Origin: an uncultured Prevotella sp.
GTDB taxonomy: Bacteria > Bacteroidota > Bacteroidia > Bacteroidales > Bacteroidaceae
Direction: 5' to 3'
Assembly: GCA_937901345.1 (NCBI GenBank)
Contig: CALCHM010000063.1
Location: 1-5,951, forward strand
DNA: 5,951 bases
Positions 1 to 5,951 of this stretch are shown here, in pieces. The stretch's first letter is position 1. The number at the start of each line of letters is the position of its first letter. Both the position numbers and the translations under genes were made by a program. Under the pieces are notes generated by a model. It worked only from the letters and a program-made list of their open reading frames with translations. It searched no databases and was not told the origin of the DNA.

Positions 1-510
1 GCGGCTGAAATTGGAGCAGTAAACACCATAAAATTTATACGCAAAAATGGTCGAACAACCTTAAAAGGATACAATACAGACATTATCGGATTCACCAATT
101 CAATTACCCCTTACTTAAAAAAAGAGCATAAAAAAGCTCTGATATTAGGAACCGGTGGGGCTTCAAAAGCGATTGCCTTTGCATTAACAAAACTTGGAAT
201 CGAATACACATTTGTATCTCGCAAAAAGCAAGATGGCATACTCACATACCAAGAACTTAGCGAAGAGATTATACATCAAAATAAATTAATAATCAACTGC
301 ACACCTATAGGGACATTCCCCAACTGCGATATCGCACCTGAAATTCCTTATAAACAGATTTCTTCAGAACATTTTCTATACGACTTAATCTACAACCCTG
401 CCAAGACTCTATTTTGTCAATTAGGTGAGGAAAATGGAGCAATTAGTCTGAATGGTTTAGAGATGCTACACGGTCAGGCTATCGCCTCATGGAGCATTTG
501 GAATCAATAA
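1..510 (+). CDS. aroE: Shikimate dehydrogenase (NADP+), 5'-truncated by the window edge
   Basis: The reading frame is open from base 1 and gives 169 residues before TAA at 508-510. AroE reduces 3-dehydroshikimate to shikimate with NADPH in the cytoplasmic chorismate pathway. Visible motifs, numbered within the fragment, are IGAVNTI (4-10), with the substrate-binding Asn; GYNTDIIGF (23-31), whose Asp27 corresponds to the catalytic Asp102 of E. coli AroE; the glycine-rich nucleotide loop LGTGGASKA (49-57), followed by VSRKK, a basic patch typical of NADP preference; NCTPIGTFPN; and the C-terminal GLEMLHGQA. Roughly the first 75 residues, including the catalytic Lys of the N-terminal domain, lie outside the window. 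The NCTPIGT form and the IASWSIWNQ tail look like the short (about 245 aa) Bacteroidetes AroE. It converges on nrdJ. The identification is firm; the taxon is inferred. Confidence 0.95.
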   Translation, partial: AAEIGAVNTIKFIRKNGRTTLKGYNTDIIGFTNSITPYLKKEHKKALILGTGGASKAIAFALTKLGIEYTFVSRKKQDGILTYQELSEEIIHQNKLIINCTPIGTFPNCDIAPEIPYKQISSEHFLYDLIYNPAKTLFCQLGEENGAISLNGLEMLHGQAIASWSIWNQ

Positions 511-588
511 AAGATAGTATCAAGAAACTCTCCATTACCGGACTTCTACCTATTTGCTCTACCCCACTATAATTGTTCATAAAATAAC

Positions 589-618
589 GAAAGCTCTCGG
601 ATCACTCCGAAAGCTTTC
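589..618. terminator. Hairpin in the aroE/nrdJ convergent gap, possible bidirectional terminator
   Basis: Bases 589-601 (GAAAGCTCTCGGA) pair with 606-618 (TCCGAAAGCTTTC): 13 positions with one C/A mismatch, around a TCAC loop. It lies 79 bp past the aroE stop. On the plus strand the stem is followed by CTTGCAAATC, a poor U-tract. On the minus strand it is followed by GTTATTTTATG, which is more terminator-like and could serve nrdJ, although the nrdJ stop is about 170 bp away. The rest of the gap (511-588 and 619-787) is AT-rich. It shows only a weak 8-bp inverted repeat (AAAGTATT at 653-660, AATACTTT at 681-688) and no convincing gene. Confidence 0.5.
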
Positions 619-787
619 CTTGCAAATCAAAAAAACATATTAATTATGAAACAAAGTATTATAAAATAAAAGAATGAAAAAATACTTTTTTATAAAAAAC
701 AATTTAATAATAAAATTTAAAGAACTTCCAAAGGAGAATTCCACGAAATGAATTTATAGAATCCACCTAAAACAAACACTTTTACAA

Positions 788-3334
788 TCAACCTCCACAT
801 TTGGAGAATCCACAATTGGTACAAATCAAGCACCCCTCTTGATATCGAATTGTTTTCTGACCACACTTTTCACAGACCATACCTTTCGCAACAGTACCAT
901 TAGGAATATACTTTTTCAAGGCACGCTCCACTCCATTTTTCCAATTGTTGATTGTTTCGCTGTTCAATTGTAAATCTGAAACCAATTTTGTCACTTGATC
1001 CAAAGGCATTCCATAACGCAACACTCCCGAAATCAACTTTGCATAATTCCAATACTCCTTATCAAACTTTTCAGATAGTCCTTCTACAGTTGTTTTATAC
1101 CCACGCTTATTCTTAAATTGGAAGTCATAACGCTTCGTTCCATCAGGATTCTGATTCTTAATAATCACACCTGAAGTTACATGCTTGGGAAGCACAATAC
1201 CTTCTTCATCATCCATTAATCCCGTAAAGATTTCATAGGGATGACCGTCAAGAAGTCCAACGAATGCCACCCATTTCTCTTTCTTATTTTGGAAGCGAAC
1301 TACATCACATTCCAACTCTACGGGACGGATTTCTGTGACTTGCGGCGGTTGACAAGTGGGTGGTTCTTCCTTTTTCTGATCTTTCTTTTCAGTACTTACA
1401 AGCACCCCACTTCTACTTCCATCACGATAGATGGTACAACCCTTACAACCACTCTTCCAGGCTTCAATATAGAGTTTGTTAACCAATTCTTCATCCACAT
1501 CTGAAGGAAGATTCACGGTTACAGAGATACTATGATCCACCCACTTCTGAATGGCGCCCTGCATTTTCACCTTCATCAACCAGTCCACATCATTTGCGGT
1601 GGCTTTATAATAAGGTGATTTTGCAACAAGTTCATCAATCTCTTCTTGTGTATATTTCTTCGTGGCGTCAAGACCATTTACCTTCATCCAAGTCATGAAC
1701 TTGGGGTGATACACGATATATTCTTCAAATGAATCACCTGTTTCATCTACGAAGTCAACATGCACTTCAGGATCGTTGGGGTTCACCTTTCTACGACGCT
1801 TATAAACAGGAAGGAAAACAGGTTCAATGCCGCTCGTTGTTTGTGTCATCAAACTTGTAGTACCTGTGGGAGCAATGGTTAAGCAAGCTATGTTTCTACG
1901 TCCATATTTAACCATGTCCTCATATAGTGTTGGATCAGCATCTTTCAAGCGTAAGATGAAAGGATTGTTCACTTCACGCGCGGCATCAAACACTTGGAAC
2001 GCTCCGCGTTCACGCGCCATTTCAACGGATGACGCATAGGCGGCAACTGCTAATGTGCGCTGAACTTTAACAGCAAAATCCGTTGCTTCCTGAGTACCAT
2101 AACGCAAACCAAGAGCAGCTATCATGTCACCTTCAGCAGTAATTCCAACCCCAGTTCTTCGTCCTTCGATGGCCTTCTGATAAATCTTCTTCCAAAGTTG
2201 TAGTTCCGTTTGTTTTACTTCTTCCGTTTGCGGATCACTAGCAACCTTATTCAAGATTTTCTCAATCATTTCGAGTTCAAGGTCAATAATGTCGTCCATC
2301 AAACGTTGCGCCATGCGCACATGCTTGCGGAAGAGGTCAAAGTTAAATGTTGCCTCAGATGTAAAGGGATTTTCTACATAACCATAGAGATTAATGGCCA
2401 AGAGACGACAACTATCGTAGGGACAGAGAGGAATTTCGCCACAAGGATTTGTTGAGATGGTGCGGAAACCTAAGTCGGCATAGCAGTCCGGAATACTTTC
2501 ACGAATGATGGTATCCCAGAAAAGTACACCAGGTTCTGCACTACGCCAAGCATTATGCACAATTTTGCGCCACAATGCCGAGGCATCAATACGCTTTGTA
2601 AACTGTGGATTTTCAGCATCTACAGGATATTGTTGTTCATAAGGCGTTTGACTGATAGCAGCATTCATAAAGGCGTCATCAATGCGTACGCTTACATTTG
2701 CTCCAGTCACTTTACCTTGCGTCATCTTTGCATCGATAAAGGCCTCTGCTTCGGGGTGCTTAATACTCACTGAAAGCATCAAAGCACCGCGACGTCCATC
2801 CTGAGCGACTTCGCGTGTAGAGTTGCTATAGCGCTCCATAAAGGGAACAATACCCGTAGAAGTAAGCGCAGAATTGCGCACAGGTGATCCCTTCGGACGT
2901 AGTTTTGAAAGGTCATGCCCTACTCCACCTCGGCGCTTCATGAGTTGTACCTGTTCTTCGTCTTCTTTCATGATAGCACCATAGGAATCAGCATCTCCCT
3001 CAACACCAATTACAAAACAGTTGGACAACGATGCCACTTGGTAGGGATTACCAATACCCGTCATGGGACTTCCTGCTGGGATGATGTAACGAAAACGATC
3101 AAGCAAGTCAAAAATCTCTTGCGCTGATACGGGATTGGCATATTTCTGCTCAATACGGGCAATCTCATTGGCCAAACGCCAGTGCATCGCTACGGGAGAT
3201 TGCTCATAGATATTGCCAAGACTATCCTTCATGGCATACTTGTTTACCCACACACGTGCGGCAAGTTCATCGCCTCCGAAATAGTCCAAAGAAGCATTAA
3301 AGGCCTCTTCGTATGTATAAATTTTCTTATCCAC
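788..3334 (-). CDS. nrdJ: Adenosylcobalamin-dependent (class II) ribonucleoside-diphosphate reductase
   Basis: This 848-residue enzyme makes deoxyribonucleotides using an adenosylcobalamin-generated thiyl radical, so it needs no oxygen and no separate radical subunit. The active-site residues fit the Thermotoga-type family: SNC (Cys106) and Cys309 as the reducing pair, and NPCGEIPL with Asn296, thiyl Cys298 and Glu300. Other family motifs are KRRGGVGHDLSKLRP (133-147), IAPTGTTS (487-494) and GCTIYRDGSRSGVL (632-645). The Cys-rich tail (Cys821, 824, 835, 838, 841, 846) resembles the zinc-ribbon/redox tail that passes electrons to the active site. A variable linker (about 648-670) precedes the C-terminal domain. 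The start is GTG at 3334: a TAA lies three codons upstream, and the next Met (residue 35) would remove the conserved YTYEEAF...GDELAARVWV block. There is no Shine-Dalgarno, as usual in Bacteroidetes. It lies 45 bp downstream of metA and is probably co-transcribed. No cobalamin riboswitch or clear NrdR box is visible in that gap. Confidence 0.95.
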   Translation of the reverse strand: MDKKIYTYEEAFNASLDYFGGDELAARVWVNKYAMKDSLGNIYEQSPVAMHWRLANEIARIEQKYANPVSAQEIFDLLDRFRYIIPAGSPMTGIGNPYQVASLSNCFVIGVEGDADSYGAIMKEDEEQVQLMKRRGGVGHDLSKLRPKGSPVRNSALTSTGIVPFMERYSNSTREVAQDGRRGALMLSVSIKHPEAEAFIDAKMTQGKVTGANVSVRIDDAFMNAAISQTPYEQQYPVDAENPQFTKRIDASALWRKIVHNAWRSAEPGVLFWDTIIRESIPDCYADLGFRTISTNPCGEIPLCPYDSCRLLAINLYGYVENPFTSEATFNFDLFRKHVRMAQRLMDDIIDLELEMIEKILNKVASDPQTEEVKQTELQLWKKIYQKAIEGRRTGVGITAEGDMIAALGLRYGTQEATDFAVKVQRTLAVAAYASSVEMARERGAFQVFDAAREVNNPFILRLKDADPTLYEDMVKYGRRNIACLTIAPTGTTSLMTQTTSGIEPVFLPVYKRRRKVNPNDPEVHVDFVDETGDSFEEYIVYHPKFMTWMKVNGLDATKKYTQEEIDELVAKSPYYKATANDVDWLMKVKMQGAIQKWVDHSISVTVNLPSDVDEELVNKLYIEAWKSGCKGCTIYRDGSRSGVLVSTEKKDQKKEEPPTCQPPQVTEIRPVELECDVVRFQNKKEKWVAFVGLLDGHPYEIFTGLMDDEEGIVLPKHVTSGVIIKNQNPDGTKRYDFQFKNKRGYKTTVEGLSEKFDKEYWNYAKLISGVLRYGMPLDQVTKLVSDLQLNSETINNWKNGVERALKKYIPNGTVAKGMVCEKCGQKTIRYQEGCLICTNCGFSKCGG

Positions 3335-3379
3335 AGGAAATTAGATTTATAATTATTTTAATTGAATACTAAATAGGAA

Positions 3380-4231
3380 TCACAAGGTATGTGTTGTTGC
3401 TATGAGTGCCAACCAATTATGGAAGAATTGCATACATGACTGTTCCCAGACGTAGTCCACGCCTTGTGAAGGGTCATTGCTACGATAATAGTTTTGTGGT
3501 TGCGCAATGCATGCTCCCTTCTCAACGTCTCTGAGATATTCATTATGCAGCGTGTAGGGTTCATATTCAAGATGCCCCACTACATACACTTCTTTGCCAT
3601 CATTAGAAATCATGATACCCACCCCCGTTTCATCACTTTCAGCAATCACCTGACATGCTTCAGGAAAATCTGATTGGTGTACCTCAGTGTGCCGACTATT
3701 GGGCATTAAAAATGCGGGATGTAGGTCATTTAAGAGCGGATGTTGCACCAATGTGCGATGCATATAGATACCAAAACACTTCTCAGGTAAATTATACTTT
3801 GGAATGCCATAATGATGATACATGGCAGCTTGTGCTCCCCAACAAATGTAGAGAGAAGACTTCACATGGGTCGTTGCCCACTGCATAATTTCTTGAAGTT
3901 GTTGCCAATAGCGTACTTGCTCAAACTCCAAATGTTCTAAAGGCGCTCCTGTTAAGATAAATCCATCATAACATTCGTGTTTATAGGTTTCAAAATCCTT
4001 GTAATACGTATCTACATACTCTTGAGGAGTTGTTTTATACGTTTGTCCAGGGATTTTCATGGGCAACAATTCCACATCAATATCTTGAAAATTCAAGGAA
4101 CGGCAAAAATCCTCTTCCGTCACTTGCTTCATGGGCATAATATTTAGTAAGAGGATGCGTAAAGTCCCCTCTGGCGCCTTTCCATTGGATACAAAAGGTA
4201 AATATGTAAGCGGTAAGTTTGTATAAACCAT
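3380..4231 (-). CDS. metA: MetA-family homoserine O-acyltransferase, predicted to use acetyl-CoA
   Basis: This 283-residue protein belongs to the MetA (homoserine transsuccinylase) family, a class I glutamine-amidotransferase-like fold. It activates the homoserine hydroxyl for methionine synthesis in the cytoplasm. The catalytic nucleophile is Cys130 in YICWGAQAA, and the His-Glu pair is GHLEY (His220, Glu222). These match Cys142, His235 and Glu237 of E. coli MetA. ILLLNIMP (26-33) and NDPSQGVDYVW (252-262) are also family blocks. Residue 99 in TGAPLEHLEF is Glu, at the position (E. coli Gly111) where Glu is known to favour acetyl-CoA and Gly succinyl-CoA, so O-acetylation is inferred. The N-terminus is about 12 residues shorter than in E. 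coli and not recognisably conserved, and about 20 C-terminal residues are also missing. A short divergent MetA subfamily, with some members acting on serine, is an alternative. The start is ATG at 4231 with no Shine-Dalgarno. The frame stays open 13 codons upstream, across the suspected junction, so the true start is uncertain. The gene directly precedes nrdJ. Confidence 0.88.
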   Translation of the reverse strand: MVYTNLPLTYLPFVSNGKAPEGTLRILLLNIMPMKQVTEEDFCRSLNFQDIDVELLPMKIPGQTYKTTPQEYVDTYYKDFETYKHECYDGFILTGAPLEHLEFEQVRYWQQLQEIMQWATTHVKSSLYICWGAQAAMYHHYGIPKYNLPEKCFGIYMHRTLVQHPLLNDLHPAFLMPNSRHTEVHQSDFPEACQVIAESDETGVGIMISNDGKEVYVVGHLEYEPYTLHNEYLRDVEKGACIAQPQNYYRSNDPSQGVDYVWEQSCMQFFHNWLALIATTHTL

Positions 4232-4262
4232 GACGGAAGGTTGTGTTATGCTAAAGTTGCTT
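4232..4262. other. Probable junction between two unrelated genomes
   Basis: Left of this interval are moderate-GC genes without Shine-Dalgarno sites and with Bacteroidales-like products. Right of it the DNA becomes strongly AT-rich and carries Bacillota-like signals (Shine-Dalgarno, TTGACT/TATATT promoter, long-form Prs). A + strand coding frame enters here without a start codon, its last upstream in-frame stop being TAA at 4252-4254. The metA leader is only about 20-30 bp long before the foreign-looking sequence begins. No integrase, insertion-sequence end, tRNA or target-site duplication is visible, which favours an assembly join over an insertion. The exact base cannot be fixed by eye. Confidence 0.65.
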
Positions 4263-4389
4263 TGATTGGGTTAAGAATAGTGAGTATGAATTAGACACAA
4301 ATTATGATTTTGAATGTTATTCAGAAGGTGACACTAATAGTGATGATTATGAAAGTGGAATTTGGGTAGCTTTAAAATTGAAGAATTAA
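4255..4389 (+). pseudogene. C-terminal remnant resembling a GyrI-like/effector-binding domain
   Basis: Forty-four sense codons run from the in-frame stop at 4252-4254 to TAA at 4387-4389, with no plausible start (only AGT TGC TTT GAT TGG and onward). The peptide reads FDWVKNSEYELD, then NYDFECYSEGD and SDDYESGIWVAL. The order of a WL.NSEYEL block, a P/DFE.Y block, an acidic loop and a final IWIP-like strand is what I recognise from the C-terminal end of the GyrI-like small-molecule-binding domain, found alone or behind AraC- and MerR-type DNA-binding domains. Any DNA-binding part would lie in the missing 5' portion. The low GC matches the downstream prs region and not metA. It is truncated by the join at about 4255 rather than visibly mutated. 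The domain call is tentative because it rests on one short stretch. Confidence 0.5.
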
Positions 4390-4514
4390 AATATAATGTA
4401 GATAGACTTACAAAGATTATTGAAGCAGGTGCACCTGATTTATTAATTATAAATGAATTAAAACTTATTAAAGAAACTTGTGATAAGGCAATAGAAGAAT
4501 TAGAAAAAAAATAA
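4362..4514 (+). CDS. Short hypothetical ORF in a shifted frame, or frameshifted tail of the upstream remnant
   Basis: The frame is open from 4353 to TAA at 4512-4514. The only start candidate near its beginning is TTG at 4362, giving 50 residues: a charged helical peptide containing KIEELKYNVDRLTKIIEAG and ending KAIEELEKK, with probable coiled-coil character and no membrane segment or known motif. It overlaps the preceding remnant by 28 bases. Adding one A to the AAAA run at 4374-4377 would fuse the two frames (VAL-KIEELKY), so it could be the real C-terminal tail of that protein separated by a sequencing error or mutation. It could also be a small coupled gene with a TTG start, but the upstream AAGTGGAA is a weak ribosome binding site. 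I do not recognise a function. Confidence 0.3.
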   Translation: MGSFKIEELKYNVDRLTKIIEAGAPDLLIINELKLIKETCDKAIEELEKK

Positions 4515-4569
4515 AAGAGGATTTTTTAAATAATTAAACAAAAATAAAGTATTTATAAATATTTGTAAT

Positions 4570-4595
4570 AAAAAAGGCTGAATTTATATTCAGCC
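4570..4595 (-). terminator. Rho-independent terminator of prs, probably bidirectional
   Basis: GGCTGAAT (4576-4583) and ATTCAGCC (4588-4595) form a perfect 8-bp stem with a TTAT loop, starting 5 bp beyond the prs stop at 4601-4603. On the minus strand the stem is followed directly by six Ts (complement of 4570-4575), a classical intrinsic terminator. On the plus strand it is followed by AAATTTTATTTTTT, so it can also stop transcripts from the short convergent ORF ending at 4514. The stretch between them (4515-4569) is AT-rich and shows nothing else. Confidence 0.9.
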
Positions 4596-4600
4596 AAATT

Positions 4601-5713
4601 TTATTTTTTACCGTATTTAATAAGAACATTGTTTATTCTGTCAGCAGGATCAAGAAGACCACTGATAGTATCATCACGATTTAGTGTTTCAATAAGGAAA
4701 GCAACATATTTACACATATTAACTTCACGCCACCAAGGTTTATCATGAAGTATAGGATTATGATAAACAAGGTTTGTTGTAAAGATTTTATCAATATATC
4801 CTTCTTCGTAAGCTTTATCAAATTTATCAAAACCATTAGTAAATAATCCGAATGTAGCAAAGTTGAAAATTCTCTTAGCTCCTTTTTCTTTAAGTTGTTT
4901 AGCAACATCAAATAAAGATTCACCAGATGATATCATATCGTCAACAATAATAACATCTTTTCCTCTTAAATCTTGTCCTAAATATTCATGTGCTTCAATT
5001 GGGTTTCTACCATTTACAACAATAGAGTAGTTGCGGCGTTTATAGAACATACCAATATCAATTCCAAGAACTGAAGAATAATAAATACATCTTTGCATAG
5101 CACCTTCATCTGGAGAAATCATAACTAAATGATCTTTATCTACTACGATGTCAGGGACTGTTTTTAAAAGAGTTTTAATCATTTGATATGTAGGTTGAAC
5201 ATTATCAAATCCATGAAGTGGAATTGCATTATTAATTCTAGGGTCATGAGCATCAAATGTTAAGAAATTACTTACACCCATTTGTATAAGTTCTTGAAGC
5301 ATAACAGCACAGTCAAGAGATTCTCTTGCACTTCTCTTATGTTGACGTCCTTCATAAAGCATAAGCATAATAACTGTAATTCTTCTAGCTTTACCAGCTA
5401 TAGCAGCAATTGTTCTTTTAAGATCGCAATAATGATCATCTGGACTCATAGGTACTTGCATACCATACATATTATAAGTCACACTATAGTTAAAACAGTC
5501 AGAAATGATGTAAACATCATCTCCACGAAGAGTTTCATTAATAACACATTTTGCTTCACCAGATCCAAATCTTGGACAATTATGACTAACTAAGAATGTT
5601 TCATCGTTGTTACATTTTCTCCAATCTTTAAGATAAGCATCAACTTGGGCAACAAATTCTTCGCACCCTTTCATACCAATTACGCGTAATTCACCAAAAA
5701 GTTCTTTTTTCAT
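4601..5713 (-). CDS. prs: Ribose-phosphate pyrophosphokinase (PRPP synthetase), long Clostridia-type form
   Basis: This 370-residue enzyme is predicted to transfer pyrophosphate from ATP to ribose 5-phosphate, giving PRPP for nucleotide, NAD, His and Trp synthesis. The two phosphoribosyltransferase-like domains are visible. The N-terminal one has RFGSGEAK (48-55), RGDDVYII (63-70) and GRQHKRSARESL (122-133), the counterpart of the YARQDRK...RE block, then FDAHD (153-157). The C-terminal one has YKRR (224-227), equivalent to the catalytic KRR loop, and the PRPP loop IIVDDMISSGES (255-266). That loop departs from the usual VDDxxDTGGT: Ser-Gly-Glu replaces Thr-Gly-Gly. The length exceeds the usual 310-320 residues and matches the 370-400-residue form I associate with Lachnospiraceae and other Clostridia. 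ATG at 5713 is supported by a GAGGAA site 8 bases upstream. It is monocistronic, with its own promoter and terminator. A related diphosphotransferase activity cannot be excluded from the altered loop. Confidence 0.9.
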   Translation of the reverse strand: MKKELFGELRVIGMKGCEEFVAQVDAYLKDWRKCNNDETFLVSHNCPRFGSGEAKCVINETLRGDDVYIISDCFNYSVTYNMYGMQVPMSPDDHYCDLKRTIAAIAGKARRITVIMLMLYEGRQHKRSARESLDCAVMLQELIQMGVSNFLTFDAHDPRINNAIPLHGFDNVQPTYQMIKTLLKTVPDIVVDKDHLVMISPDEGAMQRCIYYSSVLGIDIGMFYKRRNYSIVVNGRNPIEAHEYLGQDLRGKDVIIVDDMISSGESLFDVAKQLKEKGAKRIFNFATFGLFTNGFDKFDKAYEEGYIDKIFTTNLVYHNPILHDKPWWREVNMCKYVAFLIETLNRDDTISGLLDPADRINNVLIKYGKK

Positions 5714-5721
5714 TGTTGTAA

Positions 5722-5727
5722 TTCCTC
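5722..5727 (-). promoter_or_regulatory. Shine-Dalgarno site of prs
   Basis: The minus strand reads GAGGAA followed by TTACAACA and then the ATG at 5713, a good anti-16S match at near-ideal spacing. It fixes the prs start. It also contrasts with metA and nrdJ, which have no such site, supporting a different source genome for this part of the window. Confidence 0.85.
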
Positions 5728-5771
5728 ATTAAAATATTTGCTGTTTCTTTTTCTAAATCTTAGAATGTAAA

Positions 5772-5789
5772 CTACACAAATTTGTGTAG
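5772..5789. promoter_or_regulatory. Perfect 18-bp palindrome in the prs leader, candidate operator
   Basis: CTACACAAATTTGTGTAG is its own reverse complement over all 18 bases. It lies about 60 bp upstream of the prs start codon and about 60 bp downstream of the -10 box, inside the predicted transcript. That fits a roadblock operator for a homodimeric regulator. With no loop it would be a poor RNA hairpin. No family is assigned: the ACACAA/TTGTGT arms recall NrdR boxes, but the length and centre do not fit, and TACA/TGTA ends also occur in other repressor sites. Confidence 0.55.
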
Positions 5790-5798
5790 GTAAAATTG

Positions 5799-5819
5799 AT
5801 TAATTATTTTGTAATTAAT
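5799..5819. repeat. AT-only inverted repeat in the prs leader
   Basis: ATTAATTA (5799-5806) and TAATTAAT (5812-5819) flank a TTTTG spacer, 9 bp from the 18-bp palindrome. It contains no G/C in the arms and sits in very AT-rich DNA, so chance is a serious explanation. It could also be an UP-like or secondary binding element. Confidence 0.3.
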
Positions 5820-5848
5820 AATTGTATTCACAGCTGTTTTACTATTAG

Positions 5849-5877
5849 AATATACTATTTTAACGACAAAAAGTCAA
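5849..5877 (-). promoter_or_regulatory. Sigma-A type promoter of prs
   Basis: On the minus strand, TTGACT (5877-5872) is a 5-of-6 match to the -35 consensus and TATATT (5854-5849) a 5-of-6 match to the -10 consensus, with exactly 17 bp between them. Transcription would start near 5842, giving a leader of about 130 nt that includes the palindrome. No gene is visible beyond it in 5878-5951, which is AT-rich upstream DNA. Confidence 0.75.
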
Positions 5878-5951
5878 GGCAAAAAGTATAAATATGTAAA
5901 AATACCAAACTTATAGAAAATATTTATCATTTGTGTTATAAGAAAATAATA

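Noticed and set aside
489..572. 27-codon + strand ORF (ATG GAG CAT TTG ...) overlapping the aroE stop
   Set aside because: Short, out of frame inside a conserved aroE end, with no recognisable product or ribosome binding site. Chance ORF is the simplest reading.
653..688. Inverted repeat AAAGTATT/AATACTTT as an aroE or nrdJ terminator
   Set aside because: The stem is 8 bp of mostly A/T with a 20-base loop in very AT-rich DNA, so it is weak and likely chance.
733..813. Near-repeat GGAGAATTCCAC (733-744) and GGAGAATCCAC (803-813), with a partial AGAATCCACC between
   Set aside because: Only two imperfect short copies, one inside the nrdJ coding end. No array or spacing pattern, so I do not call a repeat element.
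3335..3379. Possible Bacteroidetes promoter (TAnnTTTG) or NrdR box ahead of nrdJ
   Set aside because: The best candidate, TAGTATTC, misses the consensus and has no properly spaced -33 TTG. No NrdR-like palindrome is present.
5282..5593. 103-codon + strand ORF opposite prs, and similar open frames opposite nrdJ and metA
   Set aside because: They lie wholly antisense to well-conserved genes, have low-complexity or unrecognisable products, and are shadows of the coding strand.
4601..5713. Phage NAD-reconstitution enzyme related to Prs, because phages in AT-rich hosts carry such genes
   Set aside because: The protein looks like the chromosomal long Clostridia-type Prs, has its own promoter and terminator, and no partner transferase gene or phage gene is present.

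Overview
The window looks like two pieces of DNA from different bacteria joined near position 4232-4262. The left piece (1 to about 4250) has moderate GC, lacks Shine-Dalgarno sequences, and encodes proteins that read like Bacteroidales (Prevotella-like) versions. The right piece (about 4260 to 5951) is clearly AT-richer. It carries a good Shine-Dalgarno site, a textbook sigma-A promoter and a long-form PRPP synthetase of the kind I associate with Clostridia and related gut Bacillota. As a hand-counted illustration, 2281-2340 has 31 G/C of 60, while 5041-5100 has 16 of 60. This is a metagenome-assembly chimera or, less likely, a recent transfer boundary. Family and taxon assignments are from recognition of motifs, not from a search.

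Left piece: the window opens inside aroE (+ strand, 3' two-thirds only; shikimate dehydrogenase), which ends at 510. A 277-bp convergent gap follows, with a hairpin at 589-618 that could terminate transcription from either side. On the minus strand, metA (homoserine O-acyltransferase, 4231 to 3380) is followed after 45 bp by nrdJ (adenosylcobalamin-dependent class II ribonucleotide reductase, 3334 to 788, GTG start). With no terminator visible between them they are probably co-transcribed. Their products are not in one pathway (methionine synthesis and dNTP synthesis).

Junction and right piece: just upstream of metA, the + strand holds the last 44 codons of a protein resembling the C-terminal end of a GyrI-like/effector-binding domain, with no start codon. 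A shifted-frame 50-codon ORF overlaps it. These stop at 4514, and a strong, probably bidirectional, hairpin terminator (4570-4595) separates them from the convergent prs gene (minus strand, 5713 to 4601). Upstream of prs are a GAGGAA ribosome binding site, a roughly 130-nt leader containing a perfect 18-bp palindrome, and a -35/-10 promoter with 17-bp spacing. The last 70 bases hold no gene I can see.

I see no sign of a novel multi-gene system. The items most worth checking are the chimeric junction, the Glu-type acyl-donor residue and short ends of MetA, the palindrome in the prs leader, and the non-canonical PRPP loop of Prs.
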